From the NCBI RefSeq assembly GCF_003336675.1, contig NZ_QPII01000002.1, forward strand, positions 248,001 to 312,000: a stretch of DNA of 64,000 nt, given 5' to 3'. The position numbers and the translations under genes are program-made. Positions within the stretch are counted from its first letter, which is position 1. Every line of letters begins with the position of its first letter. The stretch is from Billgrantia montanilacus (GTDB lineage Bacteria; Pseudomonadota; Gammaproteobacteria; Pseudomonadales; Halomonadaceae). Positions 37,009-46,657 of the stretch are shown in pieces. The notes beneath the pieces are model-generated. The model had not been told where the DNA came from. It did not search any database and was given only the letters and a program-made list of their open reading frames with translations.

Positions 37009-37165
37009 AGCCTGTCGGATTTGACCGATCATCACGAGAAATTGGATTTCGCGACAAGTTTATCGATCTGATCAGGCGAATAGCCCGCTATTTAACGAAT
37101 CAGATCGAATGAAATTGGCCGAAAGACCGGATCTCGCAGTAGATCCGCGCGAAGTCCGATAGGCT
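37009..37165. mobile_element. MITE-like element with terminal inverted repeats next to the dacA stop
   Basis: About 157 bp, non-coding and lower in GC than its surroundings. Ends are AGCCTGTCGGATTT and the complement of AAGTCCGATAGGCT (12 of 14 match). Internal inverted repeats (CGATCTGAT / ATCAGATCG) give a second nested stem. It ends 1 bp before the dacA stop codon. No clear target duplication was found. Confidence 0.55.
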
Positions 37166-37166
37166 T

Positions 37167-38384
37167 CTAGCCGAACCAGCCACCGATCAGGTTGCTGAAG
37201 AAGCGCCTGACTTGGTCGAACAGGCGTTTGAAGATATTGCCCTCCTCGATCGACTCCAGCGCCACCAGGGCCTGTTCACCGACGATGTCGTCCCCCAGCC
37301 GCACCTCCAGCGTTCCAACGCGATCACCCTGGCTGATCGGGGCGGTCAGATCCTGGCGAATATCGAGACGAGCGCTGAGCTCCTGATTGCGGGCACGGGG
37401 AACGGTCATGAAGACGTTCTCGTCAACGCCCACGCGCAGCTCGTTCCTCTCACCGCCCCAAACCCGCGGTGTATTGAGCACTGCACCTTGCTCATAGAGG
37501 CTCATCGTCTCGTAGTAGCGGAAGCCATAGCTCAGGAGTTTCTGAGTCTCCTGGGCCCGGGCCTCCTCGGAGCTGGTGCCCATCACCACAGATATCAGGC
37601 GCATATCGTCACGCTTGGCGGAAGCCACCAGACCGTAACCCGCCTCGGTCGTCCAACCCGTCTTCAACCCGTCGACGGTGGGGTCGCGCCACAGGAGGCG
37701 ATTGCGATTGGGCTGACGGATATCGCTGAAGGTGAAGTACTTCTCGGCGTAAACCGCGTAGTGCTCGGGGTAGTCGTTGATAATGTATTGCGAGAGCAGT
37801 GCCATATCGCGGGCTGACGAGTACTGCTCCGGATGCGGCAGACCCGTTGCGTTCACGAAATTGGTGTTGTGCAACCCCAGCCGCGTGGCGTGCTGGTTCA
37901 TCAGGTCGGCGAAGGGCGCCTCGCCTCCGGCCAGATGCTCCGCCACGGCGACACTGGCGTCGTTGCCGGAAGCGATGATGATGCCGTAGAGCAAGTTGTG
38001 GATCGACACTTCGGTATCGACCTCGATGAACATCTTCGAGCCCCCGGTGCGCCAAGCGTTCTCACTGACACGCACCATGTCGTCCATGCTGATATTGCCG
38101 CGATCCAGCTCCCGTTCCACCAGATAGGCCGTCATGAGCTTGGTGAGGCTGGCTGGCGGCAGGCGCTCGTCTGCGTTGTGCTCGACCAACACCCGTCCAC
38201 TGTCGGCATCCATGAGGAACCATGACTTGGCAGCAATCTGGGGGGGGGCGGGAATCATGGTCTGAGGCGCAGGCACCTGAGGTGTAGGCACCGCCTGGGC
38301 CAGCGCCTGGGCCGTCATCAGGACCAGACTCACCAGCATCACCGGCAGCAGTAGCGGATGGCGTTTACGAAACAGCACTCTCAT
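37167..38384 (-). CDS. dacA: D-alanyl-D-alanine carboxypeptidase (PBP5/6)
   Basis: Periplasmic low-molecular-mass PBP that trims the terminal D-Ala of peptidoglycan stems. Active-site motifs: SxxK in PASLTKLM, SxN in ASGNDAS and KTG in GLKTGWT. Signal peptide after RKRHPLL ending near ALAQA. The C-terminal beta domain is followed by an amphipathic membrane-anchoring helix (KRLFDQVRRFFSNLIGGWFG). The start is uncertain: in-frame ATGs at 38384, 38399 and 38408 all give plausible signals, while a longer reading would overlap rlpA. About 405 residues from 38384. Part of the mrdA-rodA-mltB-rlpA-dacA series. Confidence 0.95.
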   Translation of the reverse strand: MRVLFRKRHPLLLPVMLVSLVLMTAQALAQAVPTPQVPAPQTMIPAPPQIAAKSWFLMDADSGRVLVEHNADERLPPASLTKLMTAYLVERELDRGNISMDDMVRVSENAWRTGGSKMFIEVDTEVSIHNLLYGIIIASGNDASVAVAEHLAGGEAPFADLMNQHATRLGLHNTNFVNATGLPHPEQYSSARDMALLSQYIINDYPEHYAVYAEKYFTFSDIRQPNRNRLLWRDPTVDGLKTGWTTEAGYGLVASAKRDDMRLISVVMGTSSEEARAQETQKLLSYGFRYYETMSLYEQGAVLNTPRVWGGERNELRVGVDENVFMTVPRARNQELSARLDIRQDLTAPISQGDRVGTLEVRLGDDIVGEQALVALESIEEGNIFKRLFDQVRRFFSNLIGGWFG

Positions 38385-38433
38385 TGGTTCGGATCTCATC
38401 GAAAACATCGGAAAGTCAGGAGCAAGGCGCCGA

Positions 38434-39435
38434 TCAGTCGGCACCATTGACGATAAAGGTCTGGTCAAAACCGGCGCGCCTCAGTTCGTCACGTGCCGGC
38501 TCAACCTGGGCAGCGCTGGCCAATGGCCCAACCTGGACCCGGTACATCCCGGCTGAATCTGCCACCCGCACGGGATGAGACAACTCATTGTCGAGCCTCG
38601 CCTTCAGCGCCCGGGCATTGTCCACCGACCCCAGTGCCGCAATCTGCAGATAGATGGCACCCTGGTCAGTGGTTGCTTCCGTGGCTCGGTTCGTTGCTGC
38701 GCTTTCGCGAACCGCGCCATTGGCAGACTCGGACGAAGCCTGCCGCTCCGGCTCCGCCAGCGCAACCCGTGACTCAGCGGCGGGCGGCGGCTGGACCACC
38801 GGCGAGGCACTTCGGCTCTCGCCATTGCTGCCATTCTCGGCCAGCCAGCGCTCAGCGTCGATTGCCTCTACCTTCACGCGACCGGTACCGCTGCCCAGGA
38901 TATCCAGGCGCGCCGCGGCGGCATAGGAAAGGTCGATCTCACGATCATTGTGGAAGGGCCCTCGATCATTAACCCGCACGATCACGGAACGGCCGCTATC
39001 CAGGCTCGTCACCCTGGCATAGGTGGGCAGCGGCAGCGAGCGATGCGCGGCGGACATCTTGTACATGTCATAGATTTCGCCATTCGATGTGGCATAGCCG
39101 TGGAACTTCTCGCCGTACCAGGAGGCTGTTCCCTGCCGGGCATAGCCACGGGCATCGGGCAATACCCGGTAGGTCTTGCCCCACACCTCATAGGTAGGGC
39201 GGTTGCCGCCACGGGACGGTGCCTCGACACGCGGCACCGCATCCGGGATGGTACTGACGTCTGGCGGGTTCTCGGGGTAGGCATCACCACTCATGGCGTA
39301 GCGCCCGCCACCGGCAGGGGCCGCCGCGGGTGCACTGCGCGATGCCTCACGCTCACCCGAAGGCGGTGAACCTCCGCCACCGGCACAGCCGGCCAGGAGG
39401 GTCGCCAATGCCAGACCGAGATACCAGGGCTTCAT
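38434..39435 (-). CDS. rlpA: Septal-ring lytic transglycosylase RlpA
   Basis: Outer-membrane lipoprotein of 333 residues. Lipobox LLAGC at residues 13-17. A low-complexity linker is followed by a double-psi beta-barrel domain (GTASWYGEKFHGYATSNGE ... VNDRGPFHNDREIDLS) with the expected catalytic Asp, then an Ala/Glu-rich linker and a C-terminal SPOR domain (IYLQIAALGSVDNARAL ... YRVQVGPL) that binds denuded glycan at the septum. In Pseudomonas RlpA cleaves naked glycan strands. Overlaps mltB by 4 bp. Confidence 0.95.
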   Translation of the reverse strand: MKPWYLGLALATLLAGCAGGGGSPPSGEREASRSAPAAAPAGGGRYAMSGDAYPENPPDVSTIPDAVPRVEAPSRGGNRPTYEVWGKTYRVLPDARGYARQGTASWYGEKFHGYATSNGEIYDMYKMSAAHRSLPLPTYARVTSLDSGRSVIVRVNDRGPFHNDREIDLSYAAAARLDILGSGTGRVKVEAIDAERWLAENGSNGESRSASPVVQPPPAAESRVALAEPERQASSESANGAVRESAATNRATEATTDQGAIYLQIAALGSVDNARALKARLDNELSHPVRVADSAGMYRVQVGPLASAAQVEPARDELRRAGFDQTFIVNGAD

Positions 39436-40496
39436 TCATCACCTCCCGCGCCGTTGCTCGTCGGGTCGAGTGGGTGCATGCCCAGTGCACGCGAGGCTTC
39501 GATCGCCTCGGCCAGTTCGGTTACCGCCATGGCATAGAGATGGCTATGGTTGTAGCGGGTGATGACATAGAAGTTCTCGTGACCCACCCGGTAGCGCCAA
39601 GCCTCTTCGGACACCTCCAGGGAGAGCGGCACCACCAGGGCATCGTCATCAAGGCTGGCTTCGACCCGGATACCCGCGTCGGCAAGCTCGACGACGCTGG
39701 CATAGGGCTTGGCCGTGCGGTTGAAATCCACCGTCGCCGGCGGCGTGTCCGGCCCCTGGGCTTCATCGTAGACCGGACTGCCCGGCTCCCAGCCATGCTC
39801 CGCAAAGTAGTTGGCGACACTGCCGATGGCATCGACCGGGTTGGTCCACAGGTCCCGTACCCCGTCACCGTCGAAGTCCACGGCATAGGCGCGATAGCTG
39901 GTCGGTATGAATTGCGGGTATCCCATAGCGCCGGCGTAGGAACCTTTCAGACTACCCGGCTCCACCCCCTGCTCCCGGGTGATTTCGAGGAAGGCCGTCA
40001 GCTCGCCATGAAAGAAGCCGCCCCGAACGGGATGATGAAAGGCCAGTGTTGACAGCGAGTCGATGACCCTGTGGCGACCAGTAAAGCGCCCATAGCTGGT
40101 CTCGACGCCGATGATGGCGGCAATGATTTCCGCCGGTATGCCATAGTCGGCTTCGGCGCGGGCGAACGCCTCGCGATGCGCTTCGATAAAGGCCACGCCT
40201 CGCTCGATCCGCTCCGGCTGAAGGAAGATTTCCCGATATTCGTCCCAGCGCAGCCGGCGCTCAGCGGCACCCTCCATCGCATCCAACACGCCCTGCTGAA
40301 ATTCGGCGCCGCGCAGGGCAGCCTCCAGCCACTCGCGCTCGATCCCCCGACCGGCAAGAGTATCGACAAGCTGCCTCGCTCCCTCGTGCTCCGCAGGATC
40401 AAAGTCAGCGACAATCAACCCTGGCGCCAGTGCCCACAAGGCCAATGCCGCCACGGCGCTACCGCTCGCCCTTTTCCACTTACCCACTGGCATCAT
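39432..40496 (-). CDS. mltB: Membrane-bound lytic murein transglycosylase B
   Basis: Lytic transglycosylase of 354 residues cleaving MurNAc-GlcNAc bonds to 1,6-anhydro products. The catalytic Glu lies in GVETSYGRFTG; other conserved segments are AMGYPQFIPTSYRAYAVDFDGDG and NPVDAIGSVANYF. The N-terminus has a secretory signal (SAVAALALWALAPGLIVA) but no clear lipobox Cys, so this copy may be soluble. Follows rodA by about 56 bp and overlaps rlpA. Confidence 0.95.
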   Translation of the reverse strand: MMPVGKWKRASGSAVAALALWALAPGLIVADFDPAEHEGARQLVDTLAGRGIEREWLEAALRGAEFQQGVLDAMEGAAERRLRWDEYREIFLQPERIERGVAFIEAHREAFARAEADYGIPAEIIAAIIGVETSYGRFTGRHRVIDSLSTLAFHHPVRGGFFHGELTAFLEITREQGVEPGSLKGSYAGAMGYPQFIPTSYRAYAVDFDGDGVRDLWTNPVDAIGSVANYFAEHGWEPGSPVYDEAQGPDTPPATVDFNRTAKPYASVVELADAGIRVEASLDDDALVVPLSLEVSEEAWRYRVGHENFYVITRYNHSHLYAMAVTELAEAIEASRALGMHPLDPTSNGAGGDE

Positions 40497-40552
40497 TCGC
40501 TAGCCACTCCTGCTGGGGCTTGTCGGTCGGATATGATCATCGTGCACTATCG

Positions 40553-41713
40553 CTAACGCGGCAACAGGCGACGGTGACCATGAATGGACATGAGAATACC
40601 GAAACCCGCCAGCAAGGTCACGCTGGAGGTCCCGCCGTAACTGACCAGCGGCAGGGGCACGCCCACCACCGGCAGGATCCCGCTGACCATGCCGACATTG
40701 ACGAAAACATAGATGAAGAACGTCAGGATGATGCTGCCACCGAGCAGCCGGCCGAAGGTATCGTGCGCCCCTGCCGCCAGCCACAGGCCACGGGTGACGA
40801 TCATCAGGTAGAGCACCAGTACGACCAGCATGCCCATGAGCCCGAACTCCTCGCCCAGTACGGCAACGATGAAATCCGTGTGCCGTTCCGGCAGGAACTC
40901 GAGCTGGGACTGGGTACCCTGGAGCCAACCCTTGCCCCATACGCCGCCGCTGCCGATGGCGGTCGTCGACTGGATGATATTCCAGCCAGAACCCAGCGGA
41001 TCGCTTTCGGGGTTGAGAAAAGTCAGAACTCGTTGGCGCTGATAGTTGTGCAGATTCAGCCACAGAAGCGGCAAGGCGGCGGCGGCCAATACGGCCAGGA
41101 AGGCGATGAAGCGCCAGGAGAGGCCGGCCAGCAGCACCACGAAGATCGCAGCGGAGGTAACCAGCAGGGAGGTACCCAGGTCGGGCTGACGCGCGATGAG
41201 CATCACCGGGACGCCGATCAGCAAGGCACAGACCAACAGATCATGCCAGCGGGGCGGCAATTCCCGGCGGCTCAGCCAGGCCGCCACCATCAATGGCATG
41301 GCCAGCTTCATCAGCTCCGATGGCTGGAAACGCACCACCCCGGGTATCGTCAACCAGCGTTGCGCCCCCATGCCCATGTCGCCCATCAGTTCGACCGCCA
41401 CCAGCATGAGCAGGCTGCCACCGTAGACCAGCGGAGCCCAGCGCAGCAGCGTGGTTGGCGTCAGCTGTGCGAGCACCAGCATCACCACCACCGCTATCAG
41501 GAAGCGGGACCCCTGGGCGATGACCGCATCCATGTGTTGCCCGCTTGCGCTGTAGAGCACACCCAGACCGGCCACCATCAGCACCAGCAGCATGATCAAT
41601 AGCCAGGGATCGAGATGGCTACGTTCCCAGATGCTCTTGCGACGGGCTATGCCGCTCTCGGGTGGGCGCACCGGCCGGCGGCGCAGACTTCTGGTCAGAT
41701 ACGTCAACGCCAT
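40553..41713 (-). CDS. rodA: Peptidoglycan glycosyltransferase RodA
   Basis: SEDS-family inner-membrane glycosyltransferase of the elongasome, 386 residues and about ten helices. The start region RKSIWERSHLDPWLLIM and the C-terminal VGVPLPLVSYGGTSSVTLLAGFGILMS are family hallmarks; the conserved catalytic Asp is in the large periplasmic loop around SDPLGSGWNIIQSTTAIGSGG. It starts 3 bp after mrdA, with which it acts. Confidence 0.98.
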   Translation of the reverse strand: MALTYLTRSLRRRPVRPPESGIARRKSIWERSHLDPWLLIMLLVLMVAGLGVLYSASGQHMDAVIAQGSRFLIAVVVMLVLAQLTPTTLLRWAPLVYGGSLLMLVAVELMGDMGMGAQRWLTIPGVVRFQPSELMKLAMPLMVAAWLSRRELPPRWHDLLVCALLIGVPVMLIARQPDLGTSLLVTSAAIFVVLLAGLSWRFIAFLAVLAAAALPLLWLNLHNYQRQRVLTFLNPESDPLGSGWNIIQSTTAIGSGGVWGKGWLQGTQSQLEFLPERHTDFIVAVLGEEFGLMGMLVVLVLYLMIVTRGLWLAAGAHDTFGRLLGGSIILTFFIYVFVNVGMVSGILPVVGVPLPLVSYGGTSSVTLLAGFGILMSIHGHRRLLPR

Positions 41714-41716
41714 CGG

Positions 41717-43624
41717 TCAGTTTCCCGCCACGGTGCCGGTGTCATGCTCCAACGCCTCCCGCAGTTCCTCGACATCCACTTCCTCTTCTTCCAGCAGCCA
41801 GGCGTCGGTCATGGCCCTGGCCAGGTGCGCCGCATGGGTACTGCCCCCACCGGCATTCTCCACGATCACCGACACGGCAATCTGCGGGTCTTCCAGCGGC
41901 GCGAAGGCCATGAACAGCGCATGGTCACGCAGTCGCTCGGCCAATTCCTCGGCGTTATAGCGCTGGTCCTGCCCCAGCGAGAAGACCTGGGCGGTACCCG
42001 ACTTGCCCCCCATGCGGTATTCGAGTTCCACGCCGGTTCGGCGGGCAGTCCCCTCGTGGCCGGTGAGCACCTTCTCCATGCCGGAAAAGATCCTGTCCCA
42101 CCATTGGTCGTTCTCGATTTTCAAATCGGGTGGGGTCGCCGGCAAATCGAGCTCCACGATCTCATCCCCGATACGACTTGCCAGGCGCGGCTTCACCCAC
42201 TCGCCCCGGTTGGCCAGCACGGCCGTGGCGGTAGCCAGTTGAAGCGGGGTGACCTGCCAGTAGCCTTGGCCGATGCCCACCGACAGCGTTTCGCCGGGAT
42301 ACCAGGGCTGACCGAAACGGCCCCGTTTCCAATCCCGCGAAGGCATCAGAGCGGCGCTTTCACCGAAGACGTCATGACCCACCCGCTGACCGAAGCCGAA
42401 GCCACTCATCTGGTCATGCAGCCGATCGATGCCGAGGTCGTGGGCCAGCGAATAGTAATAGGTGTTGTTGGAGACAGCGATCGAGCGCTCCATATCGACA
42501 CGCCCATGCCCCCAGCGCAGCCAGTTGCGATAGCGGCGACTGTCGTTGGGCAACTGGTAGAAACCGGGGTCGTTGATGGTGCGGTCCGGGGTTATCACGC
42601 CTTCGGCCAGGCCCGCCATGGCCAGGAACGGCTTGATCGTCGACCCCGGTGGATACTGGCCGCGGATAGCCCGGTTGAACAACGGCAGGTCGAGGTCTTC
42701 CTGCAGCGCCCGATAGGAGGCGAAGTCGATACCGGTGACGAACTGGTTGCTGTCGAAGCCCGGAGCCGAGACCATGGCAAGGATCTCGCCAGTGGCGGGG
42801 GCGATGGCCACGATGGAGCCACGCCGCCCGTCGAGCAGCTCGTACGCCAGGGTCTGGAGCTTCATGTCGAGGGTAAGGGTCAGGTCCTGGCCCGGCACAG
42901 GATCCGTACGCCCCAGCTCGCGCAATACCCGCCCCCGGGCATTGGTCTCGACCTTGCGTAACCCAGCCTGGCCGTGGAGCACATCCTCGTAGAATCGCTC
43001 GACACCGGTCTTGCCGATAAAGTGTGTCCCGGCATAGCGGCCAAGATCCAGTGTCTTCAGCTCCTCGGCGTTGATGCGTCCGACATAGCCCAGGGCATGC
43101 GCCGTGATATTGGCATCGGGGTAGTAGCGCAGCAGTTGAGCTTCGATCTCTATACCTGGCAGACGATGCCGGTTGACGGCCAGGCGAGCGATCTGGGCTT
43201 CATCCAGATCGCTCATCAACAGCGCCGGCTGGAAGGGACGCTGACGCTGCCGTGAGCGCAGGCGGAAGGCCTCGGCCTCCTCTTCGGAGAGCTCAAGCAA
43301 GGCTTCGAGCAGGTCGAGTGTCTCGTCCAGATCCTCGACCCGTTCGCGGGTCAGCGTCAGGTTGTAGGTGGGCCGGTTCTCGGCGAGCAGCACGCCATTG
43401 CGATCCTGGATCAGGCCACGGGTCGGGGGCAGGGGTTCGACCCGCACGCGATTCTTTTCAGAGCGAGTACTGTAGACCTCATGCTGTACCACCTGCAGGT
43501 AGACAAGCCTACCCATCAACAAGCCCGTCAGTGCCACGATCAACAAGGCGGCAAGGAGCGAACGGACTCGGAAGATGCGCAGCTCCTGCTGCGGATTCTT
43601 GAGGGTGTCACGGCGATCGCGCAT
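41717..43624 (-). CDS. mrdA: Penicillin-binding protein 2
   Basis: Monofunctional transpeptidase partner of RodA in cell elongation, 635 residues. One N-terminal membrane anchor (LLAALLIVALTGLLMGRLV), a dimerisation domain, then the transpeptidase domain with SxxK in GSTIKPFLA, SxN in VSNNTYYY and KSGTAQ. The C-terminus has an acidic tail (EEEEVDVEELREAL). Gene order mrdA-rodA is standard. Confidence 0.98.
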   Translation of the reverse strand: MRDRRDTLKNPQQELRIFRVRSLLAALLIVALTGLLMGRLVYLQVVQHEVYSTRSEKNRVRVEPLPPTRGLIQDRNGVLLAENRPTYNLTLTRERVEDLDETLDLLEALLELSEEEAEAFRLRSRQRQRPFQPALLMSDLDEAQIARLAVNRHRLPGIEIEAQLLRYYPDANITAHALGYVGRINAEELKTLDLGRYAGTHFIGKTGVERFYEDVLHGQAGLRKVETNARGRVLRELGRTDPVPGQDLTLTLDMKLQTLAYELLDGRRGSIVAIAPATGEILAMVSAPGFDSNQFVTGIDFASYRALQEDLDLPLFNRAIRGQYPPGSTIKPFLAMAGLAEGVITPDRTINDPGFYQLPNDSRRYRNWLRWGHGRVDMERSIAVSNNTYYYSLAHDLGIDRLHDQMSGFGFGQRVGHDVFGESAALMPSRDWKRGRFGQPWYPGETLSVGIGQGYWQVTPLQLATATAVLANRGEWVKPRLASRIGDEIVELDLPATPPDLKIENDQWWDRIFSGMEKVLTGHEGTARRTGVELEYRMGGKSGTAQVFSLGQDQRYNAEELAERLRDHALFMAFAPLEDPQIAVSVIVENAGGGSTHAAHLARAMTDAWLLEEEEVDVEELREALEHDTGTVAGN

Positions 43625-43666
43625 GCCGACAATGACCTCTAATGAGTGTTCTGGGGGACCCGCCGA

Positions 43667-44134
43667 TCAGCGGTGATAGGGATGCCCCACCATCAAGGTC
43701 CAGGCACGATAGAGTTGTTCGGCCAGGATCACCCTGACCAGCGGATGCGGCAAGGTCAGCGGCGACAGCGACCATCGTCGGTCGGCGCTGGCGGAGAGCT
43801 CCGGGGAGAGGCCATCGGGGCCCCCCACCATGAGCACCACGTCGCGGCCCTCCAGGCGCCAAGCCTCGCCTTCGCGGGCCAGGCGCTCGGTATTCCAGGC
43901 CTGGCCTTCGACTTCCAGTGCCACCGTGAGTTCATCCCCCCGCAGGCGTTCGCGGATGCGCTGCGCCTCGAGGGCAACGGCGCGAGCCACATCAGCATTC
44001 TTGCCCCGCTGCCCCGGAGCGATCTCCTCGATTTCAAGGGCAAAGTCCCGAGGCAATCGTTTGCGATACTCTTCTATGCCTGTATGGACCCAGGCAGGCA
44101 TGCGGGTACCCACCGCCAGTAGGCGGATCCTCAT
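43667..44134 (-). CDS. rlmH: 23S rRNA (pseudouridine1915-N3)-methyltransferase
   Basis: SPOUT-family methyltransferase of 155 residues that methylates pseudouridine 1915 in helix 69 of 23S rRNA on the assembled ribosome. The SAM-binding knot includes VLMVGGPDGLS and the C-terminal LTLPHPLVRVILAEQLYRAW. The N-terminus MRIRLLAVGTRMP matches the family. Overlaps rsfS by 4 bp. mrdA follows after 42 bp. Confidence 0.98.
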   Translation of the reverse strand: MRIRLLAVGTRMPAWVHTGIEEYRKRLPRDFALEIEEIAPGQRGKNADVARAVALEAQRIRERLRGDELTVALEVEGQAWNTERLAREGEAWRLEGRDVVLMVGGPDGLSPELSASADRRWSLSPLTLPHPLVRVILAEQLYRAWTLMVGHPYHR

Positions 44135-44493
44135 GCGCCGCCGCGCTCCTCTTTGAGCTCGATGTCGCTTGGCAGGTCTGCCCAGAGGCGCTCAAGGTCG
44201 TAGAGCTGCCGGGTTTCGGGAAGCATGACATGCACGACCAGGTCACCAAGGTCCACAAGTACCCAGTCGGAGCCGGCCTGCCCCTCCACACCCAAGGGCG
44301 GATGGCCTCCCGCCTTGGACTGCTCGACAACATGGTTGGCCAGCGCTGCCACGTGCCGGGTGGAAGTACCGCTAGCCACTATCATCAGGTCGGTCACGCT
44401 GGTGAGTCGCGATACGTCCAGCATGGCCACGTCCTTGGCCTTGAGATCTTCCAGTGCATCTACCACCAATGTCTTGAGCGAATCGTTGTGCAT
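44131..44493 (-). CDS. rsfS: Ribosomal silencing factor RsfS (YbeB/Iojap)
   Basis: Binds ribosomal protein L14 and blocks subunit joining during starvation. 120 residues. Conserved core VTDLMIVASGTSTRHVAALA and GSDWVLVDLGDLVVHVM. The C-terminus is slightly longer than in E. coli and acidic. Coupled to rlmH downstream and preceded by nadD by 67 bp. Confidence 0.97.
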   Translation of the reverse strand: MHNDSLKTLVVDALEDLKAKDVAMLDVSRLTSVTDLMIVASGTSTRHVAALANHVVEQSKAGGHPPLGVEGQAGSDWVLVDLGDLVVHVMLPETRQLYDLERLWADLPSDIELKEERGGA

Positions 44494-44560
44494 AGCCCCT
44501 CGTCAACGGGAAGTCTTGGTCGATGCCCATTGTAGCGTCTTGCGCGTCCCCTGGCAGCGT

Positions 44561-45262
44561 TCAATGACGCCGATATAGTGCTCTTTCTTGAATTCGCGCC
44601 TCCACGGCCTCGGGGAGCAGGTAGCGGATACTGCTACCTTCGAGGAGACGACGGCGCACCTCGGTAGCCGAGATCGCCATTCGCGTCGGCAGCGCCAGGC
44701 GCAACAAGCTTCCCGCAGGTTCTTGAAAGAGTGCCTCGCTACAATCGACCTCCCGCCGGTGGATCAGTTCTACCAGGGCATCGGGCAAGGGGGCATCGTG
44801 ATCGGGGCGATCGATCACCACCAGATGGGCCAGTTCGAAGAGGCGTTCCGGCGTTCGCCATTCCACCAGGCGAAGGAAGGCGTCGTGCCCCAATGCCATC
44901 ACCAGCCTCGCTTCGGCGCCGTACTCCTCCCGCAGGCTGGCCAGGGTATCGGCACTATAGGAGGGCCCGTGGCGCTCGAGCTCACGGGCATCGGCCGTCA
45001 GGCCCGGGGTCTGGCCGATGCCGAGCCTCAGCAGCGCGAGGCGCTCTTCTGGCGGCACCGAGGGTTCATCACGCAGCGGCGGCATGCTGGCAGGCACCAT
45101 GTGCACCCGGTCCAGCATCAGGCATTCTTGCAACTCGACGGCGCTGCGCAAATGGCCCAGGTGCACCGGGTCGAAGGTTCCTCCCAGCATGGCGATACGC
45201 TGCGGCCTGGACCCGCCGGCGCCCTCTCGGCCTGCCGGTCCCCTTTGGCGTGACCGTTTCAC
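44561..45262 (-). CDS. nadD: Nicotinate-nucleotide adenylyltransferase
   Basis: Adenylates nicotinate mononucleotide in NAD synthesis. 233 residues from the GTG at 45262, which overlaps the proA stop (GTGA), supporting that start. The nucleotidyltransferase motif is [12 protein letters not shown], and [10 protein letters not shown] is the second signature. About 20 basic residues precede the fold, longer than usual. Confidence 0.96.
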   Translation of the reverse strand: MKRSRQRGPAGREGAGGSRPQRIAMLGGTFDPVHLGHLRSAVELQECLMLDRVHMVPASMPPLRDEPSVPPEERLALLRLGIGQTPGLTADARELERHGPSYSADTLASLREEYGAEARLVMALGHDAFLRLVEWRTPERLFELAHLVVIDRPDHDAPLPDALVELIHRREVDCSEALFQEPAGSLLRLALPTRMAISATEVRRRLLEGSSIRYLLPEAVEARIQERALYRRH

Positions 45263-46563
45263 CCTCTTACCTGACCGTCGCCCAGCACCACGTACTTGCG
45301 CGTGGTGAGGCCTTCGAGGCCTACCGGGCCACGGGCATGCAGCTTGTCAGTGGAAACCCCGATTTCCGCCCCAAGGCCATATTCGAAGCCGTCAGCGAAG
45401 CGGGTCGAGGCATTGACCATCACCGAACTGGAATCGACCTCGGTCATGAAGCGCCGGGCCAGGCCATAGTGCTCGGTGACAATGGCGTCGGTATGGTGAG
45501 AGCCGTAGCGTTCGATATGCGCGATCGCGGCGTCCATGCCGTCGACCACGCGAATCGCCAACACCGGCGCCAGGTACTCGGCTTCCCAGTCCGCCTCGCT
45601 GGCGGGAGTGGCGTCCCTCAGCATACGGCAGGTCCGCTCACAGCCACGCAGCTCGACCCCATGCTCGGCATAGGCCGCCGCCAACCGAGGCAACAGCGAT
45701 TCGGCCAGCGGCGCATCGACCAGCAGCGTTTCCATGGTATTGCAGGTACCGTAGCGCTGGGTCTTGGCATTGATCGCGATGGCCAGGGCCTTTTCCGGAT
45801 CGGCGGTGGCGTCGATATAGACATGGCAGACGCCGTCCAGGTGCTTGATCACCGGCACACGCGCCTCCCGGGTGATACGCTCGATCAGCGACTTCCCCCC
45901 GCGGGGAATGATCACGTCCACGTACTCCGGCATGGCAATCAAGCGCCCAACGGCCGCACGATCCGTGGTCGCCACTACCTGCACCGCGCTTTCGGGCAGC
46001 CCGACATCGCGCAAGCCCTCGCGGATGCAGGTCGAAATGGCAGCATTGGAATCACGAGCCTCCGAGCCGCCACGCAGTATGCAGGCATTGCCGGACTTGA
46101 GACACAGACTGGCAGCCTCGAGGGTCACATTGGGCCGCGACTCGTAGATGATGCCGATGACACCGATCGGCACTCTCATCTGGCCGACCTGGATGCCGCT
46201 GGGACGCATCCTCATGCCATCGATCTCACCCACCGGGTCGGGCAGGGCTGCAACCTGCAGCAGGCCTTCCACCATGGCGTCGAGTCGTCCATCATCGAGC
46301 GCCAGGCGGTCAAGCAGGGCGGCATCGAGTCCGCTGTCGCGGCCCCGGGCAAGGTCTCTTTCGTTGGCGGCGAGTATTTCGCCACGATGACGCCGAAGAT
46401 GGTCGGCCATGGCCCGCAGGGCGCCGTTCTTGTCGGCAGTGACAGCGCGGCGCATCTGGCTGGCGGCGGCACGGGCGGCCAGGCCCAGGCTAGCCATGTA
46501 GGCATCGACATCGCCGACGGCCTGTTCGGCGGAGGATGCGGTTCGTGAGGCGTGAGCGGACAT
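45259..46563 (-). CDS. proA: Gamma-glutamyl phosphate reductase
   Basis: NADPH-dependent second step of proline synthesis, 434 residues, aldehyde-dehydrogenase fold. The catalytic Cys is in [11 protein letters not shown]; the cofactor region includes [15 protein letters not shown]. The C-terminal [15 protein letters not shown] is typical. It is the first gene of the leftward proA-nadD-rsfS-rlmH-mrdA-rodA-mltB-rlpA-dacA-ybeD-lipB series. Proline is a common osmolyte precursor in halophiles, though no osmotic control site is seen. Confidence 0.98.
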   Translation of the reverse strand: MSAHASRTASSAEQAVGDVDAYMASLGLAARAAASQMRRAVTADKNGALRAMADHLRRHRGEILAANERDLARGRDSGLDAALLDRLALDDGRLDAMVEGLLQVAALPDPVGEIDGMRMRPSGIQVGQMRVPIGVIGIIYESRPNVTLEAASLCLKSGNACILRGGSEARDSNAAISTCIREGLRDVGLPESAVQVVATTDRAAVGRLIAMPEYVDVIIPRGGKSLIERITREARVPVIKHLDGVCHVYIDATADPEKALAIAINAKTQRYGTCNTMETLLVDAPLAESLLPRLAAAYAEHGVELRGCERTCRMLRDATPASEADWEAEYLAPVLAIRVVDGMDAAIAHIERYGSHHTDAIVTEHYGLARRFMTEVDSSSVMVNASTRFADGFEYGLGAEIGVSTDKLHARGPVGLEGLTTRKYVVLGDGQVRG

Positions 46564-46611
46564 GCGGTATCAATATCTCCTGAGCTACAGCCTCAGATGG
46601 GCTGTGGACGT

Positions 46612-46617
46612 TATACT
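46612..46617 (+). promoter_or_regulatory. Candidate -10 for the tandem membrane-protein genes
   Basis: TATACT lies 40 bp upstream of the first of two GGDEF-like membrane protein genes, within the divergent gap to proA. The -35 region is not clear. Confidence 0.35.
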
Positions 46618-46657
46618 GGCGCGACGTCGTGTCGATCACCATAGATAGTAAGGCACC

